A stretch of DNA of 64,000 nt. Origin: an uncultured Campylobacter sp. Its GTDB lineage: Bacteria; Campylobacterota; Campylobacteria; Campylobacterales; Campylobacteraceae. Positions 25,454-34,605 of this stretch are shown here, piece after piece. Made by a program: the position numbers and the translations under genes. Where the stretch lies: contig NZ_CALKTC010000063.1 in NCBI RefSeq assembly GCF_937996225.1, positions 1 through 64,000 of the forward strand. The letters run 5' to 3'. The notes under the pieces were generated by a model that saw nothing but the letters and a program-made list of their open reading frames with translations, searched no databases and was not told the DNA's origin. The first letter of the stretch is position 1. Every line of letters starts with the position of its first letter.

Positions 25454-26842
25454 TTAAATTTTACCGATTTTAGCAAGATTATAAAACTCTCTCGCGGCAT
25501 CGAATTTGCTTTTTATCTCGTATCGTTCGCCGCCTAGTTCAAAGCGGATTGCATTCGCGTGCAGCAACAATCTCGGCGCTCCCGTCGTTCTGATCCGCTC
25601 TGTCTCATCCATCTTTTTATCCAATATCCGCTCCGCTTGCTCGCGCGAAAGCCCGTACAGCGGCTCTCCCAATATCGGCGCACCCGCGGCAAATAGATGC
25701 AGCCTGATCTGATGCTGCCTACCCGTCAGCGGATAGCACTCGATCAGGCTAGCGTCTATGTCCGAGAAATACCGCATCGGGCGTATCAGCGTGATCGCCT
25801 CCTTACCGTCGCGCGATATTTTCATACGAATTTTAAGATCGGCAAACTCGTCGCTAGGAGCGATCGGAGCATCAATCACAAACCCCTCAAAATCCTTTAA
25901 AAATTTCAGTTTCTCGCTAAATTTTGCGTATTTTGCAGGCTCAAATTTTTTAAAATTTACGCAGCCCATAGAAGTAGCCAGCAAAGATTTAGCCACAGAT
26001 AAGGCGCAAGGTTTATGTCCGTTATCCGCGCTACTCATCGCGATAGCGGGTTTAAGCTTATCACTCACGCCGCAGGATAAGGCATCAAATTCAGATCCGC
26101 TGCCAATATCGCCAGTAGGAGCGCCAGATTCAAATTTAGCTTGCATGCCGTCAGATAGAGCATCGCACCATAATCTCCTATTCGCACTATTAGACAAGAT
26201 ATTAAATCCAAATTTATTGCCTACTCCTTTTAGAGCTAGTGTATCGCGCAGATCCGACACGTTATCTGGCAAACTCATAGCATCGTCCGCAAATTTTGAT
26301 CCGCAAATTTCATACGAACCTAGCGCATAGCAATTCTCTATCTCGCCATTGCAAGCAGCACTTTGCAAATCCCCTCGCACGAGCGCTAGATAGCTTTTCA
26401 TCACCCTACGCTGTTCGAAGCACTCTTTAAGCTCGCGCGCCGTGTCTTTATCCTTAGCGACGATAAGAACTCCGCTGGTTTCAAGATCGAGCCTGTGCGC
26501 CACGCACGCGTCCTGCCCGTATAGCGACCAGATCTCATCATACATATTATAAGGCGAGTTGCGCCCGCTGGGGTGGCTTAAAATTCCACTCGGCTTGTCA
26601 AATGCCGCAAACGCATCGCACTCAAAGATCGGCTTCAGTCCGCGCGGCTCGCATTTGTAGTCAATCAAAAAAATTTCTCCGCAAGCAACGGAGTTTTTAT
26701 GCAAATTTTGATCCTCCGCATCGGTTACGCGATGCTTGTCACAGATGCGCTGCGCGGATTTCATATCGTATCCGAGGCTAAGCAGAATTTCGTAAATTTT
26801 GCGTCCCTCAAAGCTTCCCAAGCTTCTTTTCTCATAACCCAT
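25454..26842 (-). CDS. RluA-family pseudouridine synthase with a long insertion
   Basis: The family core is present: HRLDLETSGVLIVAKD (nucleophile D119), MKSYLALVRG, and the C-terminal YPLTGRQHQIRLHL with GEPLYG. It would isomerise uridine in rRNA or tRNA; the exact target cannot be told. At 462 residues it is well over the usual ~300. The excess, roughly residues 158-318, is a Ser/Ala/Gly/Asp-rich low-complexity stretch (DDAMSLPDNVSDLRD, NKFGFNILSNSANRR, SGAPTGDIGSGSEFDA) inserted between VRGDL and the strand at VIDAPI. It parallels the HisF insertion. The ATG faces the purB promoter. Confidence 0.9.
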   Translation of the reverse strand: MGYEKRSLGSFEGRKIYEILLSLGYDMKSAQRICDKHRVTDAEDQNLHKNSVACGEIFLIDYKCEPRGLKPIFECDAFAAFDKPSGILSHPSGRNSPYNMYDEIWSLYGQDACVAHRLDLETSGVLIVAKDKDTARELKECFEQRRVMKSYLALVRGDLQSAACNGEIENCYALGSYEICGSKFADDAMSLPDNVSDLRDTLALKGVGNKFGFNILSNSANRRLWCDALSDGMQAKFESGAPTGDIGSGSEFDALSCGVSDKLKPAIAMSSADNGHKPCALSVAKSLLATSMGCVNFKKFEPAKYAKFSEKLKFLKDFEGFVIDAPIAPSDEFADLKIRMKISRDGKEAITLIRPMRYFSDIDASLIECYPLTGRQHQIRLHLFAAGAPILGEPLYGLSREQAERILDKKMDETERIRTTGAPRLLLHANAIRFELGGERYEIKSKFDAAREFYNLAKIGKI

Positions 26843-26866
26843 ATTAAACTTTCAGCCCCATTTTTA

Positions 26867-26872
26867 TATAAT
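26867..26872 (+). promoter_or_regulatory. -10 box upstream of purB
   Basis: TATAAT lies in a T-rich stretch about 45 nt before the purB ATG, giving a 5' leader of roughly 35 nt. No -35 is evident, as is usual in Campylobacter. Confidence 0.5.
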
Positions 26873-26917
26873 TTTTGCCATCATTATACAAGAAATTCTA
26901 ACCGAAAGGCTACTAAA

Positions 26918-28255
26918 ATGGTCGAAAGATACGCAAGAAAAGAGATGTCTGAAAGATGGAGCTTGCAAGCCAAATACGATGCGTGGCTCAAAGTCGAGCT
27001 CGCGGCGGTTAAGGCGTGGAATAAGCTAGGTCTAATAAGTGACTGCGATAAAGATAAAATTCTACAAAACGCAAGCTTTAGGATCGAGCGGATAGATGAG
27101 ATCGAAAAGACCACCAAGCACGACGTGATTGCATTTCTAACGAGCGTGAGTGAGAGCCTTGGGCAGGAGAGCCGCTTCGTGCATTACGGCATGACTAGCA
27201 GCGATTGCATCGATACCGCCGTCGCGCTACAAATCAAAGAAAGCATGGAGCTTATCATTGAGGATGTGCAAAATTTAAAAGCCGCGATAAAATCTCAAGC
27301 CATGAAGCACAAAATGACGCTGATGGTCGGGCGCAGCCACGGTATCCACGGCGAGCCGATCACTTTCGGACTCGTGCTTGCGGTCTGGTACGATGAGATA
27401 AATCGCGCGCTAGAGCTTTTGCAACACGCAAAAAGCGTCATCAGCTACGGCAAAATAAGCGGTGCGATGGGGAATTTCGCCCACGCTCCACTAGAGCTGG
27501 AAGAGCTGGTATGCGAATATTTGGGGCTAAAGCCCGCTCCCGCATCCAATCAAGTCATCCAGCGCGATCGCTACGCGCAGGTAATGAGCGCACTTGCGAT
27601 TCTAGCTTCCAGCTGCGAAAAGATCGCTATCGCAATCCGCCACTATCAACGCACCGAAGTTTATGAGGCGGAGGAATTTTTTAGCCCAGGACAAAAGGGC
27701 AGCTCTGCGATGCCGCACAAACGAAATCCTGTGCTTAGCGAAAACGTAACGGGACTATGTCGTATGATCCGTAGCTTCGCAATACCCGCGATGGAGGACG
27801 TAGCGCTATGGCACGAACGCGATATCAGCCATAGCTCGGTCGAGAGATTTATCCTCCCCGACGGCTTTATAACTACTGATTTTATGCTAAATCGCTTGAC
27901 AATCTTGATCGAAAAACTGCTCGTATATCCAGAAAATATGATGAGAAATCTAAATTTAACCGGTGGGCTCGTGTTTTCGCAGCGCGTGCTGCTAGAGCTG
28001 CCTAAACGAGGAGTTAGCAGAGAGGATGCTTATAAAATCGTGCAGCGTAATGCGATGAAGGTCTGGGCGGATCTGCAAGAGGGCAAAAAAGCTATAGATG
28101 AGCAAGGACATAGCCTATTTTTGCAAAATCTGCTAGCAGATACAAAGCTACGAGAAAAGCTAAGCGAAAGCGAAATCAAAGAGTGCTTCGACTACGGATA
28201 TTACACCAAAAATGTAGACGCGATTTTTAAAAGGGTGTTTGGCGGAGTAAATTGA
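26918..28255 (+). CDS. purB: Adenylosuccinate lyase
   Basis: A 445-residue lyase of the fumarase/aspartase superfamily. It opens MVERYARKEM, carries HYGMTSSDCIDTA with GRSHGIHGEP, and the signature loop GSSAMPHKRNP. It acts twice in purine synthesis, releasing fumarate from SAICAR and adenylosuccinate. A longer in-frame start at 26699 would overlap the divergent RluA gene; the ATG at 26918 has a GAAAGG site and matches known PurB starts. The next gene begins directly after the stop. Confidence 0.96.
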   Translation: MVERYARKEMSERWSLQAKYDAWLKVELAAVKAWNKLGLISDCDKDKILQNASFRIERIDEIEKTTKHDVIAFLTSVSESLGQESRFVHYGMTSSDCIDTAVALQIKESMELIIEDVQNLKAAIKSQAMKHKMTLMVGRSHGIHGEPITFGLVLAVWYDEINRALELLQHAKSVISYGKISGAMGNFAHAPLELEELVCEYLGLKPAPASNQVIQRDRYAQVMSALAILASSCEKIAIAIRHYQRTEVYEAEEFFSPGQKGSSAMPHKRNPVLSENVTGLCRMIRSFAIPAMEDVALWHERDISHSSVERFILPDGFITTDFMLNRLTILIEKLLVYPENMMRNLNLTGGLVFSQRVLLELPKRGVSREDAYKIVQRNAMKVWADLQEGKKAIDEQGHSLFLQNLLADTKLREKLSESEIKECFDYGYYTKNVDAIFKRVFGGVN

Positions 28256-28792
28256 ATGATAAATAAACACAAAATAAAATTGGTACAAGAAGATATAGAA
28301 CAAGTAAGAATTGTCTTAAGTATAGGTAATATTGATATGATGGAAGATATCTGTATTAGATTAAATAAGAAATACAAGTTAAAATTTGACCATATTATAG
28401 CCCAAGAGTTTCAAGCCAAACATTGCAGCCTAGAAAAAGCACATAATATATTGAGTTGGATATTAGGAGAATTAAAATTTCTTGAAGCAGAGTTAAAAGA
28501 CGAGGCAAACACTATCAGGAGCAAAGAATCTTCAAATTTAAATATATACAACACGAATACAACCAACATTAATCAAAGCATAATTATTAAAAATACTATA
28601 GATCAAATTCCAGATGAAATTCTTGCTAAAAATTTGAAGTATGAATTAAAAGGAATACTTAGCGAGCTTGAATATTGCAAAGATAATCAAGAGAAAAAAT
28701 CAAAGCTAATGGAAGTTATTAAATGGCTTGGAGATAAAGCTGTTGATGTTGCCATTGCCTGTTTACCGTATCTTAGTCAAATAAAATTCTAA
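28256..28792 (+). CDS. Hypothetical AT-rich protein following purB
   Basis: A 178-residue protein of unknown family. Residues 1-85 are helical (MINKHKIKLVQEDIEQVRIV start); the middle is an Asn/Thr/Ile-rich linker (NIYNTNTTNINQSIIIKN); the end has a helix pair and a hydrophobic tail (DVAIACLPYLSQ). Linker-plus-hydrophobic-tail plans occur in several phage- or defence-associated proteins, but I cannot name one. The ATG follows the purB TGA by 1 nt, and it ends at a strong terminator. Its composition is much more AT-rich than purB, suggesting it was inserted behind purB and now shares its transcript. Confidence 0.65.
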   Translation: MINKHKIKLVQEDIEQVRIVLSIGNIDMMEDICIRLNKKYKLKFDHIIAQEFQAKHCSLEKAHNILSWILGELKFLEAELKDEANTIRSKESSNLNIYNTNTTNINQSIIIKNTIDQIPDEILAKNLKYELKGILSELEYCKDNQEKKSKLMEVIKWLGDKAVDVAIACLPYLSQIKF

Positions 28793-28823
28793 AGCAGGGG
28801 TTAATAAAATTTTAACCCCTGCT
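28793..28823 (+). terminator. Terminator of purB-28256 transcript
   Basis: AGCAGGGGTTAA and TTAACCCCTGCT form a perfect 12-bp stem with a 7-nt loop, directly after the stop codon, followed by ATTTCT. Confidence 0.8.
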
Positions 28824-28895
28824 ATTTCTCTATAAAAGTATAAATTTAGAAATTCTAGGAATGCCAGATTTGCGCTTCTGTTTACCGCAATGATT

Positions 28896-29528
28896 TTAAA
28901 ATTTAAAATTATACCCCATATAAATTCCATGGTTAGTCTCATACACCTTGTCTACGCCCTCTCCGAGCTTACTGGCCTTGTACCTCGTATAGTCCGCCTT
29001 GTAGCCAAACTCGATCTCGTTATGCTCATCAAAGCTATATAGCCCGCCTAGTCTTGCACCGATGACCCAGCCAGGCAGAGTCTTTGAAAGCGAATCGCTG
29101 CTTCCGTCAGATTCGTCATATGAATAAATTTTATATTTCAAAAATGAAACTCCTGTATATGCGCCCGCTACGAGTTTAAAGCCATTCGTAATCTCAGGCA
29201 TAAAATCCCCGCCTACGAGCAAGCTGTGCTTATTCCACTCGTGTTTAAATATGATGTCCTCGTCAGTGCCAGTTTTCGAAGCTTTGAAATCATACAAGTA
29301 CTCGCCGTACGCCCTAGCTATACCAAAATCATAGCCGCCTTTAAAGCCGAGCGCAGCCTGCCCCTTATTATCTTTATTCGTGCCAGAATCGTCCTCGTCA
29401 GACCATTTAGTAGTGATGCTGGATTTAAAAGAATAATCTCCCTCGATACCTAAAAATATCCCCTCGCCAAAGCTTGAACTCACGCATACCGCAGCGGCAA
29501 ACGCCGCGATTAAAATTTTGTTTTTCAC
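28896..29528 (-). CDS. Outer membrane beta-barrel (porin-like) protein
   Basis: The 210-residue precursor has a signal peptide (MKNKILIAAFAAAVCVSSSFG) and alternating strands with Gly and aromatic residues, e.g. GFKGGYDFGIARAYGEY, and a C-terminal GIYMGYNFKF ending in Phe as in outer membrane barrels. The size suits an eight-stranded OmpA/OmpX-like barrel. The ligand, if any, is unknown. AAGGAG precedes the ATG. It is monocistronic and converges with purB. Confidence 0.8.
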   Translation of the reverse strand: MKNKILIAAFAAAVCVSSSFGEGIFLGIEGDYSFKSSITTKWSDEDDSGTNKDNKGQAALGFKGGYDFGIARAYGEYLYDFKASKTGTDEDIIFKHEWNKHSLLVGGDFMPEITNGFKLVAGAYTGVSFLKYKIYSYDESDGSSDSLSKTLPGWVIGARLGGLYSFDEHNEIEFGYKADYTRYKASKLGEGVDKVYETNHGIYMGYNFKF

Positions 29529-30035
29529 ATTTTCTCCTTATAATTTATAATTTCGGGCTTTCCGCCGCTGCTTTGCCATTTTACCGCTTGCTATCTTTGA
29601 GCGTCTTCCGCCAAGCTCGCTCATAAGCGCGTTTAAAATTTGCTGATTATAATATCCTTTTTTTGAAATTTCGATGAATTTCGCGACAAGACTTGGAATT
29701 TTATCTCACTCGCCTTGGATAAAATTTTATCTCGTTTGCTAAGGACAGAATTCTATCTCGATTGCCTGGATGAAATTCGACGAAATTCTACGCCGCCTCC
29801 CTTGAGCAGTTAGCAAATTTAAATGCCGGGTGTCATTAAAAAATAATCTGTGATGAAATTTAAAGCGCTTACTTAGTTGTTCGTTTTTATGTATAATTTA
29901 AAATTTACACACGAGATAAGTGCCGTGTTACCGATAGTAACTGCAATTTTAAAAATTTAAGACGATTTGATTTGGAATTTATAAAATTCCCGTCTCATTT
30001 TTGTATCATAAGCCAAATCCAAAAAAGGAGTATCT
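29529..30035. repeat. Gene-free gap with ~26-bp degenerate tandem repeats
   Basis: Units at 29693-29714, 29715-29740, 29741-29766 and a degraded fourth after 29767 share the pattern TTGGA, AATTTTATCTCG, TTGCC. They resemble the AATT-centred repeats at 17201. No gene seen; the SLC13 gene's ribosome site (AAAGGAG) is at the right end. Confidence 0.5.
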
Positions 30036-31508
30036 ATGGAAGAACACAAAGTGGAGTTACGCAACTCCCGCTTACAAGGACCACTGGACTCAGACGTAGA
30101 CGAGCTGGGTTTAGACAGGCTCACCGACACCGTGCCGTTTCCTAAGCGCGGCGTCATCATTATGGCGATTGCCGCTGCTGTGGGCTTTGCGCTATATGCC
30201 GCGTTACCATTTGAGCCTAATGTCAAAAAAGGCCTTGCGTTACTTGCTTTTATCGCGATTATGTGGCTTACAGAGGCCGTGCATATCACGGTAACCGCGC
30301 TTATGGTGCCGGTGCTTGCGGTAGCTATCGGACTTGGCAAATTCGCCAAAGATGGCACTTTCACAGCTGCCACCATCAAAAGCACGCTTGCAAATTTTGC
30401 AAACCCTACGATCTTTACCTTTTTCGGCGGTTTTGCTCTGGCAACGGCTCTGCATATGCAAAAGCTCGATAAAAAGATCGCGATGTGGCTAATCGCCCGC
30501 GCAGGCGGTCGCTTGGGTGTAGCTGCGATTTTAATCTGCCTTGCTACGGCGATCCTTTCGATGTGGGTTTCAAACACCGCAACTGCTGCGATGATGCTTC
30601 CGATCGCGCTTGGAATTTGCGCCAACATGGACGAGAGCAAAGATCACGGCACGCTCGTGTTTTTGCTTTTGGGTATCGCGTATTCTGCAAGCATCGGAGG
30701 TTTGGGCACGCTCGTGGGATCTCCGCCAAATTTAATCGTGGCTCAAGCCTTGCACTACAGCTTCGCAGACTGGATGAAGGTGGGTTTGCCGCTAATGTGC
30801 GTGATGCTACCGATAATGCTTGTGGTGCTTTATATAATTTTCAAGCCGAATTTAAGCCATAAAATAGAGATGGATCTGGAGCATATCCCTTGGACGCGCG
30901 AGCGCATTATTACTATCGTCGTATTTGCTCTAACAGCGCTTGGCTGGATATTTTCAAAGCAAATTTCAGCCCTTGTGGGCTTTAAAGTGGATGATGCTTA
31001 CGTCGCCATCTGCTCGGCAGTCGTAATCGTCATACTAGGGCTTGCTAAATGGCACGACATCGCCGAAAACACCGAGTGGGGCGTGCTGTTGCTTTTCGGC
31101 GGTGGACTTACGCTAAGTGCGGTTTTAGGCGATTCCGGAGCTTCTAAGGTGCTTGGCGATCTAGTCGCGCACACTTTCGGTGGAGCGCCTACTTACATCG
31201 TACTTTTGGTAACGGCAGTTTTCATTATCTGCCTTACGGAATTTACGAGCAATACCGCCTCTGCTGCGCTTTTAGTACCCGTATTTGCGGGAGTAGCGGC
31301 TCAAATGGGGCTACCGAAAGAAACTCTTACTATAGTAATCGGTGTGGGCGCAAGCTGCGCTTTCATAATGCCGGTAGCGACACCGCCGAATGCTTTGGTT
31401 TTCGGCACGGGACGCATTCGCCAGGCAGAAATGGTACGAAGTGGTGGAATTCTAGCGATATTCTCCGCGTTTTTGGTTTCGGGATACGCGTATATTTTTT
31501 ACTCGTAA
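30036..31508 (+). CDS. SLC13/DASS-family anion:sodium symporter
   Basis: A 490-residue membrane protein with about 11-12 spans. It has the family hallmarks: FLLLGIAYSASIGGLGTLVGSPPNLI in the first half and ASCAFIMPVATPPNALVFG in the second, the two SNT-like hairpin motifs that bind substrate and sodium (SNTATAAM, SNTASAAL). Members import succinate, fumarate, citrate or sulfate; the dicarboxylate type is most likely but not provable here. AAAGGAG precedes the ATG. A long antisense frame over its first half is a shadow. Confidence 0.92.
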   Translation: MEEHKVELRNSRLQGPLDSDVDELGLDRLTDTVPFPKRGVIIMAIAAAVGFALYAALPFEPNVKKGLALLAFIAIMWLTEAVHITVTALMVPVLAVAIGLGKFAKDGTFTAATIKSTLANFANPTIFTFFGGFALATALHMQKLDKKIAMWLIARAGGRLGVAAILICLATAILSMWVSNTATAAMMLPIALGICANMDESKDHGTLVFLLLGIAYSASIGGLGTLVGSPPNLIVAQALHYSFADWMKVGLPLMCVMLPIMLVVLYIIFKPNLSHKIEMDLEHIPWTRERIITIVVFALTALGWIFSKQISALVGFKVDDAYVAICSAVVIVILGLAKWHDIAENTEWGVLLLFGGGLTLSAVLGDSGASKVLGDLVAHTFGGAPTYIVLLVTAVFIICLTEFTSNTASAALLVPVFAGVAAQMGLPKETLTIVIGVGASCAFIMPVATPPNALVFGTGRIRQAEMVRSGGILAIFSAFLVSGYAYIFYS

Positions 31509-31527
31509 AATTCCGTCAAAATTCTAT

Positions 31528-31558
31528 AGTCCGGGTATCTGCTCGGACTAAATATATT
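31528..31558 (+). terminator. Possible terminator after the SLC13 gene
   Basis: AGTCCG and CGGACT pair around a 10-nt loop 19 nt after the stop; the following sequence is AT-rich rather than a clean T run. Confidence 0.4.
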
Positions 31559-31641
31559 TATAAGATATATTTTTAAACTCCTAAATTTTCGGAATCTTTA
31601 TAAAAAAATTCTGATTTAATACTATTTTAATCAGTTATCTG

Positions 31642-31647
31642 TATAAT
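31642..31647 (+). promoter_or_regulatory. -10 box of the cysteine-type ABC importer operon
   Basis: TATAAT lies 27 nt before the ATG of the first permease, in an AT-rich upstream region. The leader would be about 20 nt with a GGAAAG ribosome site. Confidence 0.55.
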
Positions 31648-31674
31648 ACACATATCTTACGGAAAGAAGAATTT

Positions 31675-32328
31675 ATGGATTTTGATTTTATAGCTAAATT
31701 TAGCCCAATGTTCGTAAAGGCGGGAATTTTAACGCTAAAGCTCGCATTTTACGGGATTTTACTATCCATCATCATCGGCTTTATCTGCACGCTAATAAAA
31801 TATAAAAGAGTACCTCTGCTAAGTCCGCTTGTAAACGCATATATCGAGCTATCTCGCAATACCCCGCTTTTAATTCAACTATTTTTTCTATACTACGGTC
31901 TGCCGAAGCTCGGCGTTCAAATTTCAGGCTTTACCTGCGCGATTGTAGGTCTTGCGTTTTTGGGCGGAAGCTATATGAGCGAGAGTTTTAGGCTCGGTTT
32001 TGAGGCGATAAAAAAATCCCAGATCGAAAGCGCGATGAGCCTGGGGCTAAGCGAAGCACAGATAGTGTTTTACGTCGTGCTGCCGCGCGCTTTTGCGATC
32101 GCCCTGCCCTCCATCAGCGCAAACATAATCTTTCTGCTTAAAGAAACTTCGATCGTTAGCATCGTAGCACTCGCCGATCTCGTTTATGCCGCAAAGGACG
32201 TGATCGGGTTGTATTACAAGACGAACGAGGCACTGTTTATGCTAAGCGTTTCGTATCTGATCATAATCCTGCCGCTTTCACTAGCGCTTACGCTGCTTGA
32301 AAAACGCCTTGCGTATATGAGAGGCTAG
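31675..32328 (+). CDS. Amino acid ABC transporter permease 1
   Basis: A 217-residue HisM/GlnP-type permease with five or so spans and the coupling-helix region (SAMSLGLSEAQIVFYVVLPRAFAIALP) carrying the EAA-type loop that contacts the ATPase. It starts the operon permease-permease-ATPase-binding protein. The fourth gene is a CjaA homologue, so the substrate is probably cysteine or cystine. It ends 2 nt before the second permease. Confidence 0.92.
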   Translation: MDFDFIAKFSPMFVKAGILTLKLAFYGILLSIIIGFICTLIKYKRVPLLSPLVNAYIELSRNTPLLIQLFFLYYGLPKLGVQISGFTCAIVGLAFLGGSYMSESFRLGFEAIKKSQIESAMSLGLSEAQIVFYVVLPRAFAIALPSISANIIFLLKETSIVSIVALADLVYAAKDVIGLYYKTNEALFMLSVSYLIIILPLSLALTLLEKRLAYMRG

Positions 32329-32330
32329 CG

Positions 32331-32987
32331 ATGGAACTCTTAAGCGGTGAAAATTTAATCAGGCTTCTTGGCGGGCTTGGGGTCACGCTGCAAATCGCGC
32401 TCATCTCGATCGCAGTTTCGCTCGTACTAGGCTTGGTGCTTGGAATTTTAATGGCCTCCGGGCGCAGAGCCTTATACATCCCGCTTAAAATTTGCCTAGA
32501 GATCGTGCGCATAATGCCGCCTATCGTTTGGCTATTTATCGTATATTTCGGCGCGAGCAAGGCTTTTGGCATACACATCTCAAATATCGCGGCTTCGATC
32601 ATAGTCTTTAGTATCTGGGGCGTTTTTGAGATGATGGATCTGGTGCGCGGCGCCGTGCTTAGCATCCCTAAGCATCAGTTCGAAAGCGCCGAAGCGCTCG
32701 CATTTAGCAGATCGCAAATTTATCTCTACGTCATCCTGCCGCTTGCGATGAGGCGCCTGGTGCCCGCAACGATAAATTTATTCAGCAGGATGATAAAAAC
32801 AACCTCGATCGCCGTGCTAATCGGCGTCATCGAGCTCGTCAAAGTCGGACAGCAGATCATCGAAGTGAATGTCTTTCGCGACAATTACGCGCCGCTAATC
32901 ATCTACGGAGCGATATTTTTCGTATATTTTTTGATCTGCTATCCGATCTCGGCGCTTTCGAAAAAACTAGAAAACAGGTGGAGCTGA
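32331..32987 (+). CDS. Amino acid ABC transporter permease 2
   Basis: A 218-residue permease of the same family as its neighbour, with the EAA loop ESAEALAFSRSQIYLYVILPLAMRRLVP. The two probably form a heterodimeric membrane channel. Its TGA overlaps the ATG of the ATPase gene. Confidence 0.92.
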   Translation: MELLSGENLIRLLGGLGVTLQIALISIAVSLVLGLVLGILMASGRRALYIPLKICLEIVRIMPPIVWLFIVYFGASKAFGIHISNIAASIIVFSIWGVFEMMDLVRGAVLSIPKHQFESAEALAFSRSQIYLYVILPLAMRRLVPATINLFSRMIKTTSIAVLIGVIELVKVGQQIIEVNVFRDNYAPLIIYGAIFFVYFLICYPISALSKKLENRWS

Positions 32988-33724
32988 TGGAAATTTTAAA
33001 AATCGATAAAGTCAATAAATTTTACGGCGAGCTGCACGCGCTAAAGGACGTCAGCCTTAGCGTCGCGCAGGGCGAGGTCGTGGTGATCCTAGGCCCTAGC
33101 GGCTGCGGCAAAAGCACCCTACTTCGCACGATAAACGGGTTAGAGGAGATACAAAGCGGAAATTTTATAATCGAAGGCGAACGGATCGATCAAAATTTCA
33201 AAGAGTGGCGCAGGATCAGACAAAAGATCGGAATGGTCTTTCAAAGCTATGAGCTTTTCGATCACCTCAGCGTGCTGCACAACATAATCCTAGGCCCGAT
33301 GAAGGTACAAAACGTCCCGAAAGAAGACGCGATAGCTTTAGCGCACGAATGGCTAAAGATCGTAGGTCTTGCGGATAAGGAAAACTCCTACCCCAAAGAA
33401 CTTAGCGGCGGGCAGAAGCAGCGCATCGCAATCGTGCGAAGCCTGGTGATGAAGCCTAAGATCATGCTTTTTGACGAGGTTACCGCAGCACTTGATCCCG
33501 AGATCGTGCGCGAAGTGCTCGACGTAATGCTAAATCTTGCCAAAGAGGGGCAGACGATGCTAATCGTAACGCACGAGATGGGCTTTGCGCGCGCCGTAGC
33601 TGATCGCATAGTTTTTATGGACGAGGGAAGCGTCGTCGAGATTAACGAACCGGAGGCGTTCTTTACCGCTCCAAAAAGCGAGCGCGCGAAGAAATTTCTA
33701 AATATGTTCGAATTTAAAAAATAA
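32987..33724 (+). CDS. Amino acid ABC transporter ATP-binding protein
   Basis: A 245-residue GlnQ-type ATPase with Walker A GPSGCGKST, the signature LSGGQKQR, Walker B IMLFDEVTAAL and the switch His in VTHEMGFARAV. The ATG at 32987 overlaps the permease stop as TGATG with AGGTGGAG upstream; an in-frame GTG at 32978 is less likely. It powers the importer encoded around it. Confidence 0.95.
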   Translation: MEILKIDKVNKFYGELHALKDVSLSVAQGEVVVILGPSGCGKSTLLRTINGLEEIQSGNFIIEGERIDQNFKEWRRIRQKIGMVFQSYELFDHLSVLHNIILGPMKVQNVPKEDAIALAHEWLKIVGLADKENSYPKELSGGQKQRIAIVRSLVMKPKIMLFDEVTAALDPEIVREVLDVMLNLAKEGQTMLIVTHEMGFARAVADRIVFMDEGSVVEINEPEAFFTAPKSERAKKFLNMFEFKK

Positions 33725-33744
33725 ATTTTAATAAAGGAGAAAAG

Positions 33745-34605
33745 ATGAAAAAAACGCTAAGCACGCTTTTTATCTTAGTTGCGTTATTTTTCGCAGGTTG
33801 CAACGACGAGGGCAAAAGCTCCTCAAATTCCGCGCAAGGTTCCGCTGCGCCGCAAAGCTATATAGACGGAGTTAAAAAGCGCGGCGTAGTAAGGATCGCT
33901 GTTTTCGGCGATAAGCCGCCGTTTGGCTACATTGACGAGACGGGCAAAAACGCGGGATATGACGTGTATTTTGCAAAACGTATCGCAAAGGAACTTTTGG
34001 GCGATGAGAGCAAGGTGCAGTTCGTGCTCGTAGAGGCCGCCAATCGCGCGGAATTTTTGGCGTCTGATAAGGTCGATATCACGCTTGCAAATTTCACCGT
34101 AACGCCGGAGCGCAAAGAGGTCGTTGATTTCGCGCTGCCATATATGAAGGTAGCTCTAGGCGTCGCAAGCCCGAATGGCGATATCACCGACGTTTCGCAG
34201 CTTAAGGACAAAACGCTTTTAATCAACAAAGGCACGACCGCGGATCTGTATTTTACGAAAAACCATCCCGAAATCAAGCTTTTAAAATTTGACCAAAATA
34301 CCGAGACTTTCGGTGCGATGCTGGACGGCAGAGGCGATGCGATCGCGCATGATAATACGCTTTTGTTTGCGTGGACGAAGTCAAACCCAGGCTTTAAGGT
34401 AGGCATTCGCTCGCTCGGCGATCAGGACGTCATCGCGCCTGCGGTCAAAAAGGGCAACGACGAGCTTCGCAAATGGCTTGACGATCTAATCGTAAAGCTT
34501 GCGGGCGAGAAATTTTTCCACGCCGACTACGACGCGACGCTAGCGCCCGTATACGGCGACGACATCAAAGCTGACGATGTCGTAATCGAGGGCGGAAAGT
34601 TATAA
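33745..34605 (+). CDS. cjaA: CjaA-type cysteine-binding lipoprotein
   Basis: The 286-residue protein has a lipoprotein signal (lipobox FFAGC, Cys near residue 19) and a bacterial solute-binding family 3 fold. Long stretches match C. jejuni CjaA as I recall it: RIAVFGDKPPFGYIDE, VQFVLVEAANR, KGTTADLYFTKNHP, DQNTETFGAMLDGRGDA, and the ending DDVVIEGGKL. CjaA binds cysteine and is a surface-exposed antigen. AAGGAG precedes the ATG. It is last in the importer operon. Confidence 0.93.
   Translation: MKKTLSTLFILVALFFAGCNDEGKSSSNSAQGSAAPQSYIDGVKKRGVVRIAVFGDKPPFGYIDETGKNAGYDVYFAKRIAKELLGDESKVQFVLVEAANRAEFLASDKVDITLANFTVTPERKEVVDFALPYMKVALGVASPNGDITDVSQLKDKTLLINKGTTADLYFTKNHPEIKLLKFDQNTETFGAMLDGRGDAIAHDNTLLFAWTKSNPGFKVGIRSLGDQDVIAPAVKKGNDELRKWLDDLIVKLAGEKFFHADYDATLAPVYGDDIKADDVVIEGGKL

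Noticed and set aside
25758..26330. Plus-strand open frame of 190 codons
   Set aside because: Antisense to the RluA-family gene, including its low-complexity insertion.
29957..30640. Minus-strand open frame of 227 codons
   Set aside because: Antisense to the start of the SLC13 transporter; no ribosome site and composition typical of a mirror frame.
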